13,287 bases of DNA from Hyphomicrobiales bacterium (GCA_017304505.1 JAFKKQ010000343.1:1-13287), one strand, 5' to 3'. Counted from the first letter of the stretch, positions 1-8,389 are shown. Notes: generated from the sequence alone by a model not told the origin. A program made the numbers and translations.

Positions 1-2
1 GA

Positions 3-1814
3 AGTCGGGCTCGGCGAAGACAAGGGCGGCGAGCGCCGCTCGAGAGGCTGAGCCTTCGCTCTCGGAGCGGCTCAGGCGCCGGGCTTCAGATCCAGTTCCT
101 GCCAGCGAATGCACGCCACGTTGCGACCGCCGGCCTGATCGTCAACCTGTTGGCGCTGGCGAGTCCTCTCTTCATCATGAACGTTTACGACCGCGTCGTC
201 CCAAACGGCGCGATCCCATCCCTGATCGCTCTTTCGATCGGGATGATAATCGCGATCGTCTTCGATTTCATAATCCGAATTGTCCGCAGCCGCATTATTG
301 ATATGACGGGCAAGAAACTCGACGTCACGTTAGCCTCCCATATCTTTGAGCACGTCATCGCGATCAAAATGGCGCAGCGGCCGACTTCGGTTGGCGTTCT
401 CGCCAATCAAATGCGCGAATTTGATTCCGCCAAAGACTTCTTCACATCCGGGAGCGTCGTTTCCGTAACCGATCTCCTGTTTGCCATTCTGTTTATCGTT
501 CTTCTCTTTGTCATTGCCGGCCCTCTTGCGTGGATACCGATCCTCCTGTTGCCGTTGATGATCGTGGTTGGCTTGGTGTTGCAGTTCCCTCTCGAACGGG
601 CAATGCGCAAGCTCCAGGCAGAGGCCGCAGCCCGTCATGGAGTTCTCGTCGAGTCGCTTGCAGGAATCGAAACGGTTCGGGCGACGGCAGCCGAAGGGCG
701 AATGCAAAAGATCTGGGAACAATCGGTCGCCGCCACGGCTCGCTCCGGCGAAGATGTGCATTTCTGGTCGTCGCTCGCCTTGACCAGCGCGAGCGCGGCT
801 CAACAAATCAACTACATCTGCATGGTTATCGTCGGCGTCTTCCTGATACTCGACGGCCGGCTCTCGGTTGGCGCGCTCGTAGCGGCGACGATGCTGTCCG
901 GTCGAGTGTTGGCCCCGATATCCGGGATCGCCTCTGTCATTAGCCGGGCCGCGCAGACGTTTGTATCGTTCAAGGCGCTCAATCGGATTATGTCGCTCGA
1001 ACGAGAGCGGCCGCCCGAGCGCACCTACATTGCCCGACGTATAGAATTGGGTTCGATCACCTTCGATAACGTCACGTTCCGATATCCCGCCGCAACGACA
1101 AATGCGCTTGAAAAGGTGTCCTTTCGTATCAACCCGGGCGAGCGCGTCGCCGTCATCGGCCGCATCGGATCGGGCAAGACAACAGTCGGCCGCTTGGTGG
1201 CGGGCTTCTATGAACCTGCGGACGGGTGCGTCCTGGTCGACGGTGTCGATATTCGGCAACTCGACCCCGCCGATCTTAGAAGCGGCGTCGGTTTCGTTTT
1301 GCAGGACACCGACCTGTTCTACGGCAAGCTGCGTGACAACATCGCTCTCGGAAAGCCAAGCGCAACCGACGAAGAGATTCTCGCTGCGGCACGGCTCGCC
1401 GGAGTGGAATCGTTTATCGCCTCGCATCCGCTCGGCTACGAAATGATGATTGCCGAGGGCGGGCGCAGCCTTTCGGGAGGCCAGAAACAGGCCATTGGCC
1501 TTGCGCGCACGCTCATCCGCCAGCCAAAGATATTATTCCTCGATGAGCCAACCGCTCATTTCGATACCCGCAGCGAGGGTGAGTTCCTGCATCGGCTGAA
1601 GACCCTTGCAGACGACAACCGCACCGTTCTGATTTCCACTCACCGGCCGTCGCTGCTGTCGTTCGTGAACCGGATACTGCTGTTCGAACAAGGCAAATTA
1701 ATTGCCGACGGTCCACGCGACAAAATCATCACATTGCTTCGCAACAGCAACCAGCAACGAAATCCGCCCTTAACGCCAGCTCAAACGGTGCCCAACGCCA
1801 GTGCGTCACGCTGA
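3..1814 (+). CDS. Type I secretion ABC transporter, permease/ATPase (LapB-like), 5' partial
   Basis: Inner-membrane ABC exporter that powers one-step secretion of a large RTX protein, most likely the adhesin encoded at 4194-8277. The frame stays open to the left window edge; the first start-like codon is TTG at 150, but family-like residues (LPANARHVATAGLIVNLLAL) precede it, so translation probably begins further upstream. Numbering from 150: the transmembrane domain covers about 1-275, with the family motif ASPLFIMNVYDRVVPN at its start. The nucleotide-binding domain covers about 300-530, with Walker A GRIGSGKTT (337-345), Q-loop Q385, signature LSGGQ (441-445), Walker B ILFLDEP with E466, and switch H498. 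No C39-like N-terminal domain is visible; it may lie outside the window or be absent. The gene overlaps the downstream fusion-protein gene by 14 bases, indicating translational coupling. Role and family are secure; substrate assignment is inferred from neighbours. Confidence 0.93.
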   Translation, partial: SRARRRQGRRAPLERLSLRSRSGSGAGLQIQFLPANARHVATAGLIVNLLALASPLFIMNVYDRVVPNGAIPSLIALSIGMIIAIVFDFIIRIVRSRIIDMTGKKLDVTLASHIFEHVIAIKMAQRPTSVGVLANQMREFDSAKDFFTSGSVVSVTDLLFAILFIVLLFVIAGPLAWIPILLLPLMIVVGLVLQFPLERAMRKLQAEAAARHGVLVESLAGIETVRATAAEGRMQKIWEQSVAATARSGEDVHFWSSLALTSASAAQQINYICMVIVGVFLILDGRLSVGALVAATMLSGRVLAPISGIASVISRAAQTFVSFKALNRIMSLERERPPERTYIARRIELGSITFDNVTFRYPAATTNALEKVSFRINPGERVAVIGRIGSGKTTVGRLVAGFYEPADGCVLVDGVDIRQLDPADLRSGVGFVLQDTDLFYGKLRDNIALGKPSATDEEILAAARLAGVESFIASHPLGYEMMIAEGGRSLSGGQKQAIGLARTLIRQPKILFLDEPTAHFDTRSEGEFLHRLKTLADDNRTVLISTHRPSLLSFVNRILLFEQGKLIADGPRDKIITLLRNSNQQRNPPLTPAQTVPNASASR

Positions 1815-2784
1815 TTTCGCTTTTGCCAACGATATCCGAACGGCGGCGGCACTAAAAACGCCGCGAACGTCGCGCCTGCTTTTGCTTGCGACAATAACAA
1901 TGCTCGTGTGCGGTGGCATTTGGGCACATTACGCCGTGCTTGATGAGGTCAAACGCGGCGCCGGTCGTGTTATTCCGTCGCGCCAAATGCAAGTCGTGCA
2001 ATCTCTCGAAGGCGGAATCATCAGAACAATATTCGTTCAGGAAGGCGATACCGTTAAGGAAGGGCAGCCGCTCGTCCAGATCGACGACACCAAATTCAGA
2101 TCCGACTTGGGTGAGCTTCGAGCCAAGCGCGATGCCATCGCGGCGAGTCTGAAGCTGTTGAACCGTGAGGTGGAGCTCACCAGCAATCTATACAAGCAAA
2201 AGGTCGTTCCCGAGATTGAAATGCTGCGCCTGCAACGGCAGGCGGCAGACGTTTCCGGTCAGCTCGCAGTCATTGAAGAAACCATAAAATCCGCCAGGGA
2301 TCGCGTTCAGCGCACCGAACTCAAAGCGCCGGCCTACGGCATCGTGAACAAAATCAACGTGACAACGATCGGCGCTGTTGTGCAACCGGGGGCGGAAATC
2401 ATGGATATCGTGCCTCTTGACGACACCTTACTCGTCGAAGGCCGCATCCGTCCGCAAGATATTGCGTTCATTCGTCCCGGCCAGTCTGCCGTTGTCAAAA
2501 TCACGGCCTACGAATCGACCGTATATGGTTCGTTGAAGGCAAAGGTCGAACGCATCAGCGCTGACACCATTGAAGAGAAGGCCGATAAAAACGACAAGCC
2601 CCAGACCTTCTATCGCGTGATCGTTCGCACCGACAGGAACTATCTTGGAACGCAACAGCACCCCCTACCGATCATCCCGGGGATGATTGCAACTGTTGAA
2701 GTTTTGACGGGGCATAAAACCGTTCTCGATTACCTGATAAAGCCCGCCAGGCTGCTGCGCGACGAAGCGTTAAGAGAGCGCTAA
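1801..2784 (+). CDS. Type I secretion membrane fusion protein, HlyD/LapC family, short coiled coil
   Basis: Periplasmic adaptor that bridges the ABC transporter at 3-1814 to an outer-membrane TolC-type channel. It starts at GTG 1801 inside the end of the transporter gene. One membrane anchor lies at about residues 25-41. The first biotinyl-lipoyl half follows (66-96, with QVVQSLEGGIIRTIFVQEGD), then two helical stretches (about 99-128 and 142-172), then the second lipoyl half (173-206) and the beta-barrel. The C-terminus, PIIPGMIATVEVLTG followed by KTVLDYLIKP and a final EALRER, is the usual HlyD signature region. At 327 residues it is about 100 shorter than the roughly 430-460 typical of LapC-like proteins. 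The missing residues come from both arms of the coiled-coil hairpin while both lipoyl halves are intact. Family is secure. Confidence 0.93.
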   Translation: MRHADFAFANDIRTAAALKTPRTSRLLLLATITMLVCGGIWAHYAVLDEVKRGAGRVIPSRQMQVVQSLEGGIIRTIFVQEGDTVKEGQPLVQIDDTKFRSDLGELRAKRDAIAASLKLLNREVELTSNLYKQKVVPEIEMLRLQRQAADVSGQLAVIEETIKSARDRVQRTELKAPAYGIVNKINVTTIGAVVQPGAEIMDIVPLDDTLLVEGRIRPQDIAFIRPGQSAVVKITAYESTVYGSLKAKVERISADTIEEKADKNDKPQTFYRVIVRTDRNYLGTQQHPLPIIPGMIATVEVLTGHKTVLDYLIKPARLLRDEALRER

Positions 2785-2802
2785 GTACAATTGTCGCGAT
2801 TT

Positions 2803-2817
2803 GAATGAATTTCATTC
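2803..2817. promoter_or_regulatory. Perfect 7-1-7 palindrome, operator-like
   Basis: GAATGAA, a single T, then TTCATTC, located 18 bases after the fusion-protein stop and 160 bases before the protease start. It is AT-rich with no T-tract beyond it, so it resembles a dimeric-regulator site more than a terminator. A loose -35-like TTGCAT follows at about 2820. The regulator is unknown and the function is inferred only from symmetry and position. Confidence 0.3.
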
Positions 2818-2891
2818 TCTTGCATTTCACCAATCGACCAATAAACGCCGCCCAAGTTAGCGCTATTTAACCGTGTCGAAGCACGAGCCGG

Positions 2892-2928
2892 CGTATCTCG
2901 CCCCTTAACAAACAGCCGGGGAGATACG
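2892..2928 (+). promoter_or_regulatory. Leader stem-loop 1 upstream of the LapG-type protease
   Basis: CGTATCT at 2892-2898 pairs with AGATACG at 2922-2928, and CCCC at 2901-2904 pairs with GGGG at 2918-2921. This gives eleven base pairs with a two-base bulge and a 13-base loop. There is no T-run after it, so it is not a standard terminator. It lies upstream of a second hairpin that covers the ribosome binding site, so the two may form a structured 5' leader. Pairing is seen; function is inferred. Confidence 0.4.
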
Positions 2929-2948
2929 GTACAGCCAAGTGCCGATCC

Positions 2949-2972
2949 AACGCCCCGGTCAACAGGGGCGTT
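2949..2972 (+). promoter_or_regulatory. Hairpin sequestering the protease ribosome binding site
   Basis: AACGCCCC (2949-2956) and GGGGCGTT (2965-2972) are perfect complements around an 8-base loop. The purine-rich ribosome binding site (AGGGG, 2964-2968) is almost wholly inside the right arm and the ATG is at 2977, so folding would mask it. This suggests control of protease synthesis at translation, by a trans-acting factor or by conformational switching. The pairing is read directly; the regulatory role is inference. Confidence 0.45.
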
Positions 2973-2976
2973 AGAC

Positions 2977-4110
2977 ATGTTGACCCGTTCGTATGGGCGC
3001 GGAGTTGCGTGCAATATCGCGATCCTCCTGGTCTCGTTTGCGGTTCAATCGGCCGCCGATGAAACCACCTCCGACATAACACCTCGGCAGACCGTCCCAA
3101 GTCTGGCCGCCAGCTTGACATCCGCCAAGCAGCCGCTCGTTTCGACCGGCGGTCTCACCGAAATCGTGTATCCGGCCGCCGGCGAAAACGGGCTGCCGCC
3201 CAGCAAGCCGACACGCGAACCGCGAGCCGCGTGGTCTCCTCCAGCTCGCTTCTTTACGATCAACCAGGTTCTATCGAAACATCAACACAACCCTTCGTCG
3301 AATGCGTCGATGCGGTTAGCTGCTGTCAATCCGACAGATCGGGCGTCCGATTCCACAACGATCAGGATTCCGCCCACCCGCGGCGATGAACCGTTCGGCT
3401 TGTTTACGTTCAAGGCACCGGAAGGGCTGCTTTGGGGTAAATGGCGCAAGGTTAAATCGGATCTCCAGGCGGCGATGCCCGCTCTCTCGCGTTGCCGCAG
3501 CAATCATGACGATTGCACACCAGGCGCCTCTCGATTTGTCGCAATCGTAGACCAGGCAAAGGTAAGCCACGGACGCGCCCGGCTCGAGTTCGTCAACCGG
3601 AAGATCAATCGTGAGATTCGCTATGTCTCCGACATGACCCAATGGGGCGCCCTGGACCGATGGTCGGCGCCGCTGAATGCCGACAAACGGGGCTCGTTCG
3701 ACACTGGCTTGGGGGATTGCGAAGACTACGCAATTGCGAAATACGTTGCGCTCCGCGAGGCCGGCGTGCCCGACAAGAATCTCCGTATCCTATTGGTACG
3801 CGACAACAACGTTCGGATGGATCATGCGGTGCTGGCTGCCCGTGAAAACGGACGCTGGATTATTCTGGACAATCGTCGCTCGGCGCTGGTCGAGGAGGAG
3901 GATACGCGGTTCCTGACGCCGCTGTTCGCCATCGACAACAGCGGCGTAAAATTCTTCGCTGCGCCCTATGCCTTATATAGCTTGGATAGTCAGTTGGTGG
4001 CGTATTCGGCCGAGATCGGCCAGACGATCGCGGTCGGAGCGGAAGAAAACGGCTCCGATATACTGCCGACCTATGCCGGCGGATCGGCCGGGCTGCCGCT
4101 ACTCATGTAA
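2977..4110 (+). CDS. lapG: Periplasmic LapG-type transglutaminase-like cysteine protease (BTLCP)
   Basis: Bacterial transglutaminase-like cysteine proteinase of the LapG family (peptidase family C93). In this family the enzyme releases a surface adhesin by cutting near its N-terminus when c-di-GMP is low. A signal peptide covers about residues 1-27. A low-complexity linker of about 110 residues precedes the catalytic domain (about 138-335). The triad is visible: Cys248 in GLGDCEDYAIAKY, His283 in NVRMDHAVLAA and Asp298 in WIILDNRRS; acidic residues beside the Cys fit the calcium-binding region known in LapG. The 377-residue length exceeds the usual 200-250 because of the N-terminal linker and a C-terminal tail of about 45. 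The ATG has AGGGG eight bases upstream, inside a hairpin. Residues 66-69 read PAAG, the same as the predicted cleavage motif in the adhesin. The gene follows the secretion genes and converges on the adhesin. Confidence 0.93.
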   Translation: MLTRSYGRGVACNIAILLVSFAVQSAADETTSDITPRQTVPSLAASLTSAKQPLVSTGGLTEIVYPAAGENGLPPSKPTREPRAAWSPPARFFTINQVLSKHQHNPSSNASMRLAAVNPTDRASDSTTIRIPPTRGDEPFGLFTFKAPEGLLWGKWRKVKSDLQAAMPALSRCRSNHDDCTPGASRFVAIVDQAKVSHGRARLEFVNRKINREIRYVSDMTQWGALDRWSAPLNADKRGSFDTGLGDCEDYAIAKYVALREAGVPDKNLRILLVRDNNVRMDHAVLAARENGRWIILDNRRSALVEEEDTRFLTPLFAIDNSGVKFFAAPYALYSLDSQLVAYSAEIGQTIAVGAEENGSDILPTYAGGSAGLPLLM

Positions 4111-4143
4111 GGAACTCCGCCGCCGGTGCAGCCGTAACGACGA

Positions 4144-4174
4144 AGCCCGCCGCGATGGTCGCGGCGGGCTCTTC
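4144..4174. terminator. Bidirectional hairpin terminator between protease and adhesin genes
   Basis: A perfect 12-base-pair GC-rich stem, AGCCCGCCGCGA (4144-4155) with TCGCGGCGGGCT (4159-4170), closes a TGG loop. It sits in the gap of about 80 bases between two convergent stop codons, at 4110 (+) and 4194 (-), so it can serve both. The T-tract on the + side is weak (CTTCATTTCT), but position and strength make terminator the best reading. Confidence 0.8.
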
Positions 4175-4193
4175 ATTTCTGCTGTCGAAACAA

Positions 4194-4530
4194 TCAGACA
4201 ATATGGATGTGCGATTGATCGATGGTTCCACCATTCTCGAGAACCGCAAGCTGCACAGGAGCGGAGGCCCCGCCGCTGCCGTCCGCGTCATATAGAAGAG
4301 TATGCGTCGATGTGTTGAAGTGGAAGCGTTCCGCCCCCGATGAGAAGTTGTTGGTCGCATCCGACCCGAACATGCCGGGCGCGCTTGCGTCAGTGCCAGC
4401 CGTAAGCCCGCCGCCGAATGCCGCCGCCAGGATATCGATCGTATCACCCTCGGCCATATTGAAATCGAGGATGTGATCGAGCCCTTCGGTGGGCGCCGTA
4501 AACTTGAAGTGATCCGCGCCCGACCCGCCA
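4194..4530 (-). CDS. Out-of-frame C-terminal RTX and secretion-signal portion of the adhesin
   Basis: This segment encodes about 111 residues starting GGSGADHFKFTAPTEGLDH and ending QSHIHIV. It holds an RTX glycine-rich turn, then the conserved region ILDFNMAEGDTIDIL seen at the C-terminus of type I-secreted RTX proteins, then an uncleaved secretion-signal-like end. It has no convincing start or ribosome binding site of its own (only a TTG at 4556) and is the natural continuation of the long adhesin frame. It is therefore part of the same gene, separated by a one-base shift, not an independent gene. Confidence 0.85.
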
Positions 4531-7500
4531 TGCCAGTATATCGACCTGGCCGTCAAGGCCCGTCAGCGTATCGTTACCGTCTTCACCCAGCAGCGTTGTA
4601 ATCAAACTCGTCGTCTGCAAGCCAAGATCGTCACCAGATGACCCCTGGGTTGTGTGAACATCCGGCGTTAGCGTCACCGAGACCGAAGATGCCTGCGGAT
4701 CACCATCCCCATCCGTGGCAATGATCGGCGTCATGACATCGAACGGATCCACGGCATTTGCCGTATCGAATGTGGCAGGACCGAGAGTGAAGGTCTTCGA
4801 CCCCGTTCCTGTAATTTCGATTGCGCTGAAGGGGTCCGTGGTTGCCGTAACAGTGAAAGTATCGCCCTTATCCATGCCGCTGAGCGTCCATGAACCGTCG
4901 CCGTTAATGGTCGCTGTCGGAGCTGTTCCGCCGGAGCCATTGGTGACGGTCACTATGATCCCGTGCGCAATGCTTTCACCCGAAGGGTCACCGACAAACA
5001 GCAGATCGTTGTCGGCGTTCAACGCTTTGATTGTAAACGACGTCGTGCCGTTGGTTTTCGTCAGTTCCTGAGTGAAGGACGTCACTTCATAGTGGTTGGT
5101 ATAAGTGGTGGTCCCTATGGTATTGCCTGTGCTCTCATTCGTGACGAAATCGAACCGAATGGTCTCGCCGTTACCGATACTCTGTCCCGATCCCACACCG
5201 AAATTCCCGGTGCTCGTGTTGACGGTATTAGTCCCGTTAGCCGTAACCAGAAGATCGTTTGGTGTATCCGGGTCGGTCAACTTGTTGAAACCTACAACGT
5301 TGACGTTTCCTCCGCTCGGGCTTGCTCCTTGAGTGGTGAACTCCGAGCCGTTGAACAGCGTCCCATTGAGGGTGAAATCCCACGTCCCGGTATCCGGATG
5401 GAGAACCTGAGTGAAGGCCAAGTCCGAACCGTCTGCGTCCGAACTGACTCCCTGAACCGTATGGGAATCGACGATGTGATAGAAGAGTTGTTCACCATTC
5501 ATATAGACGTCGTTACCGGCAGCGTCCTTAACGGCATCCCCCTCATGGACGTTGAACACCACGTCTCCGACGCCATCCGCACCGGCATGCGAAGCAAAGT
5601 TCAATGGCCCACTCAAGACGGCGTGGTTCACGTCTTCGCTGAAGATCTGTTCCGGCGTAAACGCGGTCGGAACATCGTCCCGGACCGCCAGATTGACCGC
5701 TCCCGACACATGGTCGCCCGATGTGTCCGTCGCGACCACTTGCAGGCCGTTGATGGTTACATCATTGGTGCCAAGACCCGCCGTTTGCAGCAGGTTGTCG
5801 ATTAACGTCGCCGTCACCGTCGGCGTAACGGAATTTCCGGGCGCAGCCGCGGTATTCGTTAGCGACAAGACGACGAAGTCACCGAGGTCGACCGAACCAA
5901 CGTCCTTGATCAGAGAGCCGATCAACTCTCCCCCATCAAGACGCCACTCGAGATGATACCCAGCCGCAAGACCCGTAATGGTTGGTGCCACCCAGGCCGG
6001 ATCGCCCGTCGGATTGGCGAATGCAACCATAATGTCTTCGCCAGTAGCCGTGAACGTAATGCCAGAGGTCTTCTGATCCGTTTCGCCGCGGCTTGCGGGA
6101 TCTGTGCCCGTTACAACACCGGCGGCCAAATCGGCCGGCACCGGACTTGCGTCGAGCGTCGTATCGAGCGCTGCTTCATTGACCGAAAGGGAAACCGTCC
6201 CCCCGCCGGTCGGCACCGTGTTGGTATTGACGTGGACTGTTACAGTCGCCGTCGAGGTGTCCCCATCCCTGTCCGTGATCGTGTAGGTGAACGTGTCGTC
6301 GCCGACAAACACGCCGGTCGGCGTATAGGTGAAGGTGCCGTTGTCGTTGTAGACAACATCGCCGTGAGCGCCATTCGTAGCCGTGATCGTTCCCGGTGTC
6401 GAATTGGTGGTATCGACTCCGTCGGCGCCGAACACGTCGTTGCCCAGCAATCCGCTTAGAATCGTCTCGCCGGTAATCGGTGAAGCGACCGTATCGTCAT
6501 TCGCCGTCGGAGCGTCGTCCACGATCTGGATCTGGAACGTATCGCTCGCGTCGTCCGCCGGGTTGCCGTCGCTGTCGGCGACCTTCACCGTGAAGCTCTC
6601 GTACGGCGTCAGGTCCGTGTCGTTGTCGACGTTGTGGGCCAGCGTGTAGCTGTAGCTCACCGTCGTGCCGACAATCGAGGTGATCGTCAGCGTGCCGTAG
6701 TCGCCGCTCACCGTCGCGCCCACCGCGACCGCAACGCCGTTGATCGTCACCGTCGAGGCGCCGTCGCCATTGGTGTAGCTGAACGAGCCCGTCGTCGTCT
6801 CCGAGTCCGTCCCCGAGGCCGAACCCGCAGGCAGGCCGTCGTGCGCCGGAAGACCCGCCTCGCTCACCTCCGTGCCAGGCGCGCCGGCCTGCGGAACGCT
6901 CACCGTCGGCGTGTCGTTCGTCCCGTTGATCGTGATCGTCACCGTCGTCGTCGACGGATCGCCGTCATTGTCCGTGATCGTGTAGGTGAACGTGTCCGTC
7001 AGCGTATCGCCCGTGCTCAGCGCCTGGACCGCCGGGTCGGTGTTGTTGAGCGTGTAGACATAGTGGCCATCCGCCCCGATCGTGATCGAGCCGTGGTCGC
7101 CCGTAACGGCGGTGCCCACATCGCCGGCCGCAGCCGACGACGTGTCGCCGCCGGCCTTCACACCCGTCACGCTCGCGCCGTCAGCACCCTGCACGTCGGC
7201 CGTGCCGCCGCCAACGCCCGTGATCACGTTGCCGTCCGCCGTCAGCGCAACGTCCTCCGTCACGCTGTCCGTGTCCGCATTCGCCGTCGGAGCGTCGTCC
7301 ACGATGTCGATCGTCAGTGTCGCCGTTGCCGGATCGCCATTGCTGTCGACGACCCGGACCGCGAAATCCTCATGCGTCGCGTCGCCCGACGTGTTGTCCG
7401 CGAGCGTGTAGGAGTAGCCGTAGCCCGTCCCCGGCGTGCCGGTGATCGTCAGGTCGCCATACTGGCCGTGCACCACGACGCCAGCCACACCCGCGTTGGT

Positions 7501-8277
7501 CACATCGACCTGGTTGCCGTCCTTGTCCGTCACATACAGATGGCCGATCGTATCGCCGCCCGTCGTGATGTTCAGCGAACCCGTCGCCGTCTCGCTCGGA
7601 TCGCTGTTGTTCGTGCCATTGCCGTCGGCGATCTCGCCCGACCCCGCAGGCTCCAGGCCCCGCGTCGGCAGGCCCGCCTCGGAGGCCTCGCTGTTGCCTG
7701 ATGCATCGGGGCGGTCGGGCAATACTTCAATCGTCGGCAGACTATTCGGAGCCTGGCTAAAAAGCGCGGCGGGCTCGATGTTGTGAAACTGAATCGGTGG
7801 CAACTCTTCCGCCGGGAGCAGCGACAGCGGCGTCGGTGTCGACAGCGGATCCACAGATGGATCGTGGAAATCCGCACCCGATGCGGTCGCCGCTCCACCC
7901 GTACCCGCCGCCGGCAAGACCGATTGATCGACCGTTATTGGAAACTGCGCAGCAAATTGCGCACCCGTCAGATCCTGATCCTGACCAACCCCAACAACGA
8001 TGTTCGAAAGAACCCCGCTGGAATCAAAAAATGGCTGAATGATCGCCTGACTTCCATCGGCGAAAATGATGTGAAGCGTTTGATCGGTGTTGTCATGGTA
8101 GAGCGTGATCTGCTCGTTCGCGATTGCAGTAAAATCGACCTTCACGGTCCCGGTGAAGCTCGCATGAAAGACCTCGGACTGCCCGGCTGCCGGCTTCGTG
8201 ATCTTGATAACCTGGACTGGCGAGGCTGCATTGGCAGGAGCCGACTGCGCCTGCGCGACAACGAACGGCCCGTTCAT
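4194..8277 (-). CDS. LapA-type RTX/VCBS adhesin, frameshifted near its C-terminus
   Basis: Large secreted adhesin, probable substrate of the type I system and of the LapG-type protease beside it. Start chosen at ATG 8277, which has GGGGGAGG five bases upstream; an in-frame ATG at 8307 lacks such a site. From 8277: N-terminal retention module (about 20-115, with FTAIANEQITLYH), PAAG at 122-125 followed by GADFHDPSVDPL, a Pro-rich linker to about 190, VCBS/Ig-like repeats (about 220-690, each ending in IVDDAPTAN- or NGTNDTPTV-type linkers with SDGNP or NDGDP motifs), T1SS-143-like repeats (about 700-1205), then RTX-type GEDGNDTLTG. After residue 1248 the frame continues to an unrelated tail ending at 4444, whereas the correct RTX end and secretion signal lie in another frame ending at 4194. 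Merging both gives about 1360 residues. Family assignment is strong; whether the frameshift is real is open. Confidence 0.85.
4528..4536 (-). other. Frameshift point in the adhesin gene
   Basis: Read on the - strand, the codons for Asp-Ile-Leu (last Leu at 4534-4536) are followed by four bases, GCAT, before GGC GGG TCG GGC GCG, which encodes the expected Gly-Gly-Ser-Gly-Ala. One surplus base (or two missing) at 4530-4533 therefore breaks the frame inside the RTX repeat. No long homopolymer is present, so a simple slippage error is not obvious. Confidence 0.8.
6498..7305. repeat. Internal direct repeats in the VCBS part of the adhesin gene
   Basis: A 28-base stretch at 6498-6525 recurs exactly at 7278-7305 (780 bases apart); it codes for the VDDAPTAN-type linker. 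A different 28-base stretch at 6270-6297 recurs at 6969-6996; it codes for the DTFTYTITD motif. Such exact repeats within tandem domains allow recombination that changes domain number. Confidence 0.75.
7903..7914 (-). other. Predicted LapG-type cleavage motif PAAG
   Basis: CCG GCG GCG GGT encodes Pro-Ala-Ala-Gly, residues 122-125 from the ATG at 8277. It directly follows the retention module (FPITVDQSVL) and precedes GADFHDPSVDPL. LapG enzymes cut between the two alanines of T/A/P-A-A-G motifs at about this distance from the N-terminus (about residue 108 in Pseudomonas LapA). Motif, distance and flanks all match; cleavage itself is inferred. Confidence 0.75.
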
Positions 8278-8341
8278 AAAAACCTCCCCCGTGCGTCCGA
8301 GGATCACGATTTGATCTGGAAATTAGCGACTTTAAGAAAAA

Positions 8342-8370
8342 ACGTATTCGCGCTGTTAGGGTTTGGTCAA
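8342..8370 (-). promoter_or_regulatory. Possible promoter of the adhesin gene
   Basis: On the - strand, TTGACC (complement of 8365-8370) is followed after 17 bases by ATACGT (complement of 8342-8347). This lies in AT-rich DNA about 65 bases before the adhesin ATG. The -35 box is good and the -10 box is weak. Two TTAGGGTT copies (+ strand 8356-8363 and 8388-8395) flank it. Confidence 0.35.
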
Positions 8371-8389
8371 GTATTGTTGGGGCTTTATT

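Noticed and set aside
48..75. Hairpin CTGAGCC ... GGCTCAG with an inner GCTC/GAGC stem, considered as a leader structure of the ABC gene
   Set aside because: It lies in the open transporter frame near the window edge, and the true start is unknown; a coding coincidence is as likely.
330..1427. - strand open frame of 365 codons opposite the ABC transporter gene
   Set aside because: Shadow frame; the + strand has Walker A, signature and Walker B motifs.
2868..2910. TTAACC ... CCCCTTAAC upstream of the protease, considered as a CtrA site
   Set aside because: The TTAA half-sites are far more than 7 bases apart, so they do not fit the TTAA-N7-TTAA pattern.
4963..5805. + strand open frame of 280 codons inside the adhesin gene
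   Set aside because: Antisense to clear adhesin repeats, with no recognisable motif.
6270..7305. Exact direct repeats considered as a CRISPR array
   Set aside because: Only two copies of each, hundreds of bases apart, inside protein-coding VCBS domains.
6634..7701. Long + strand open frame (355 codons) opposite the adhesin repeats
   Set aside because: Its product is Arg- and Ala-rich low complexity, a shadow of the GC-rich VCBS codons on the other strand; no ribosome binding site or domain.
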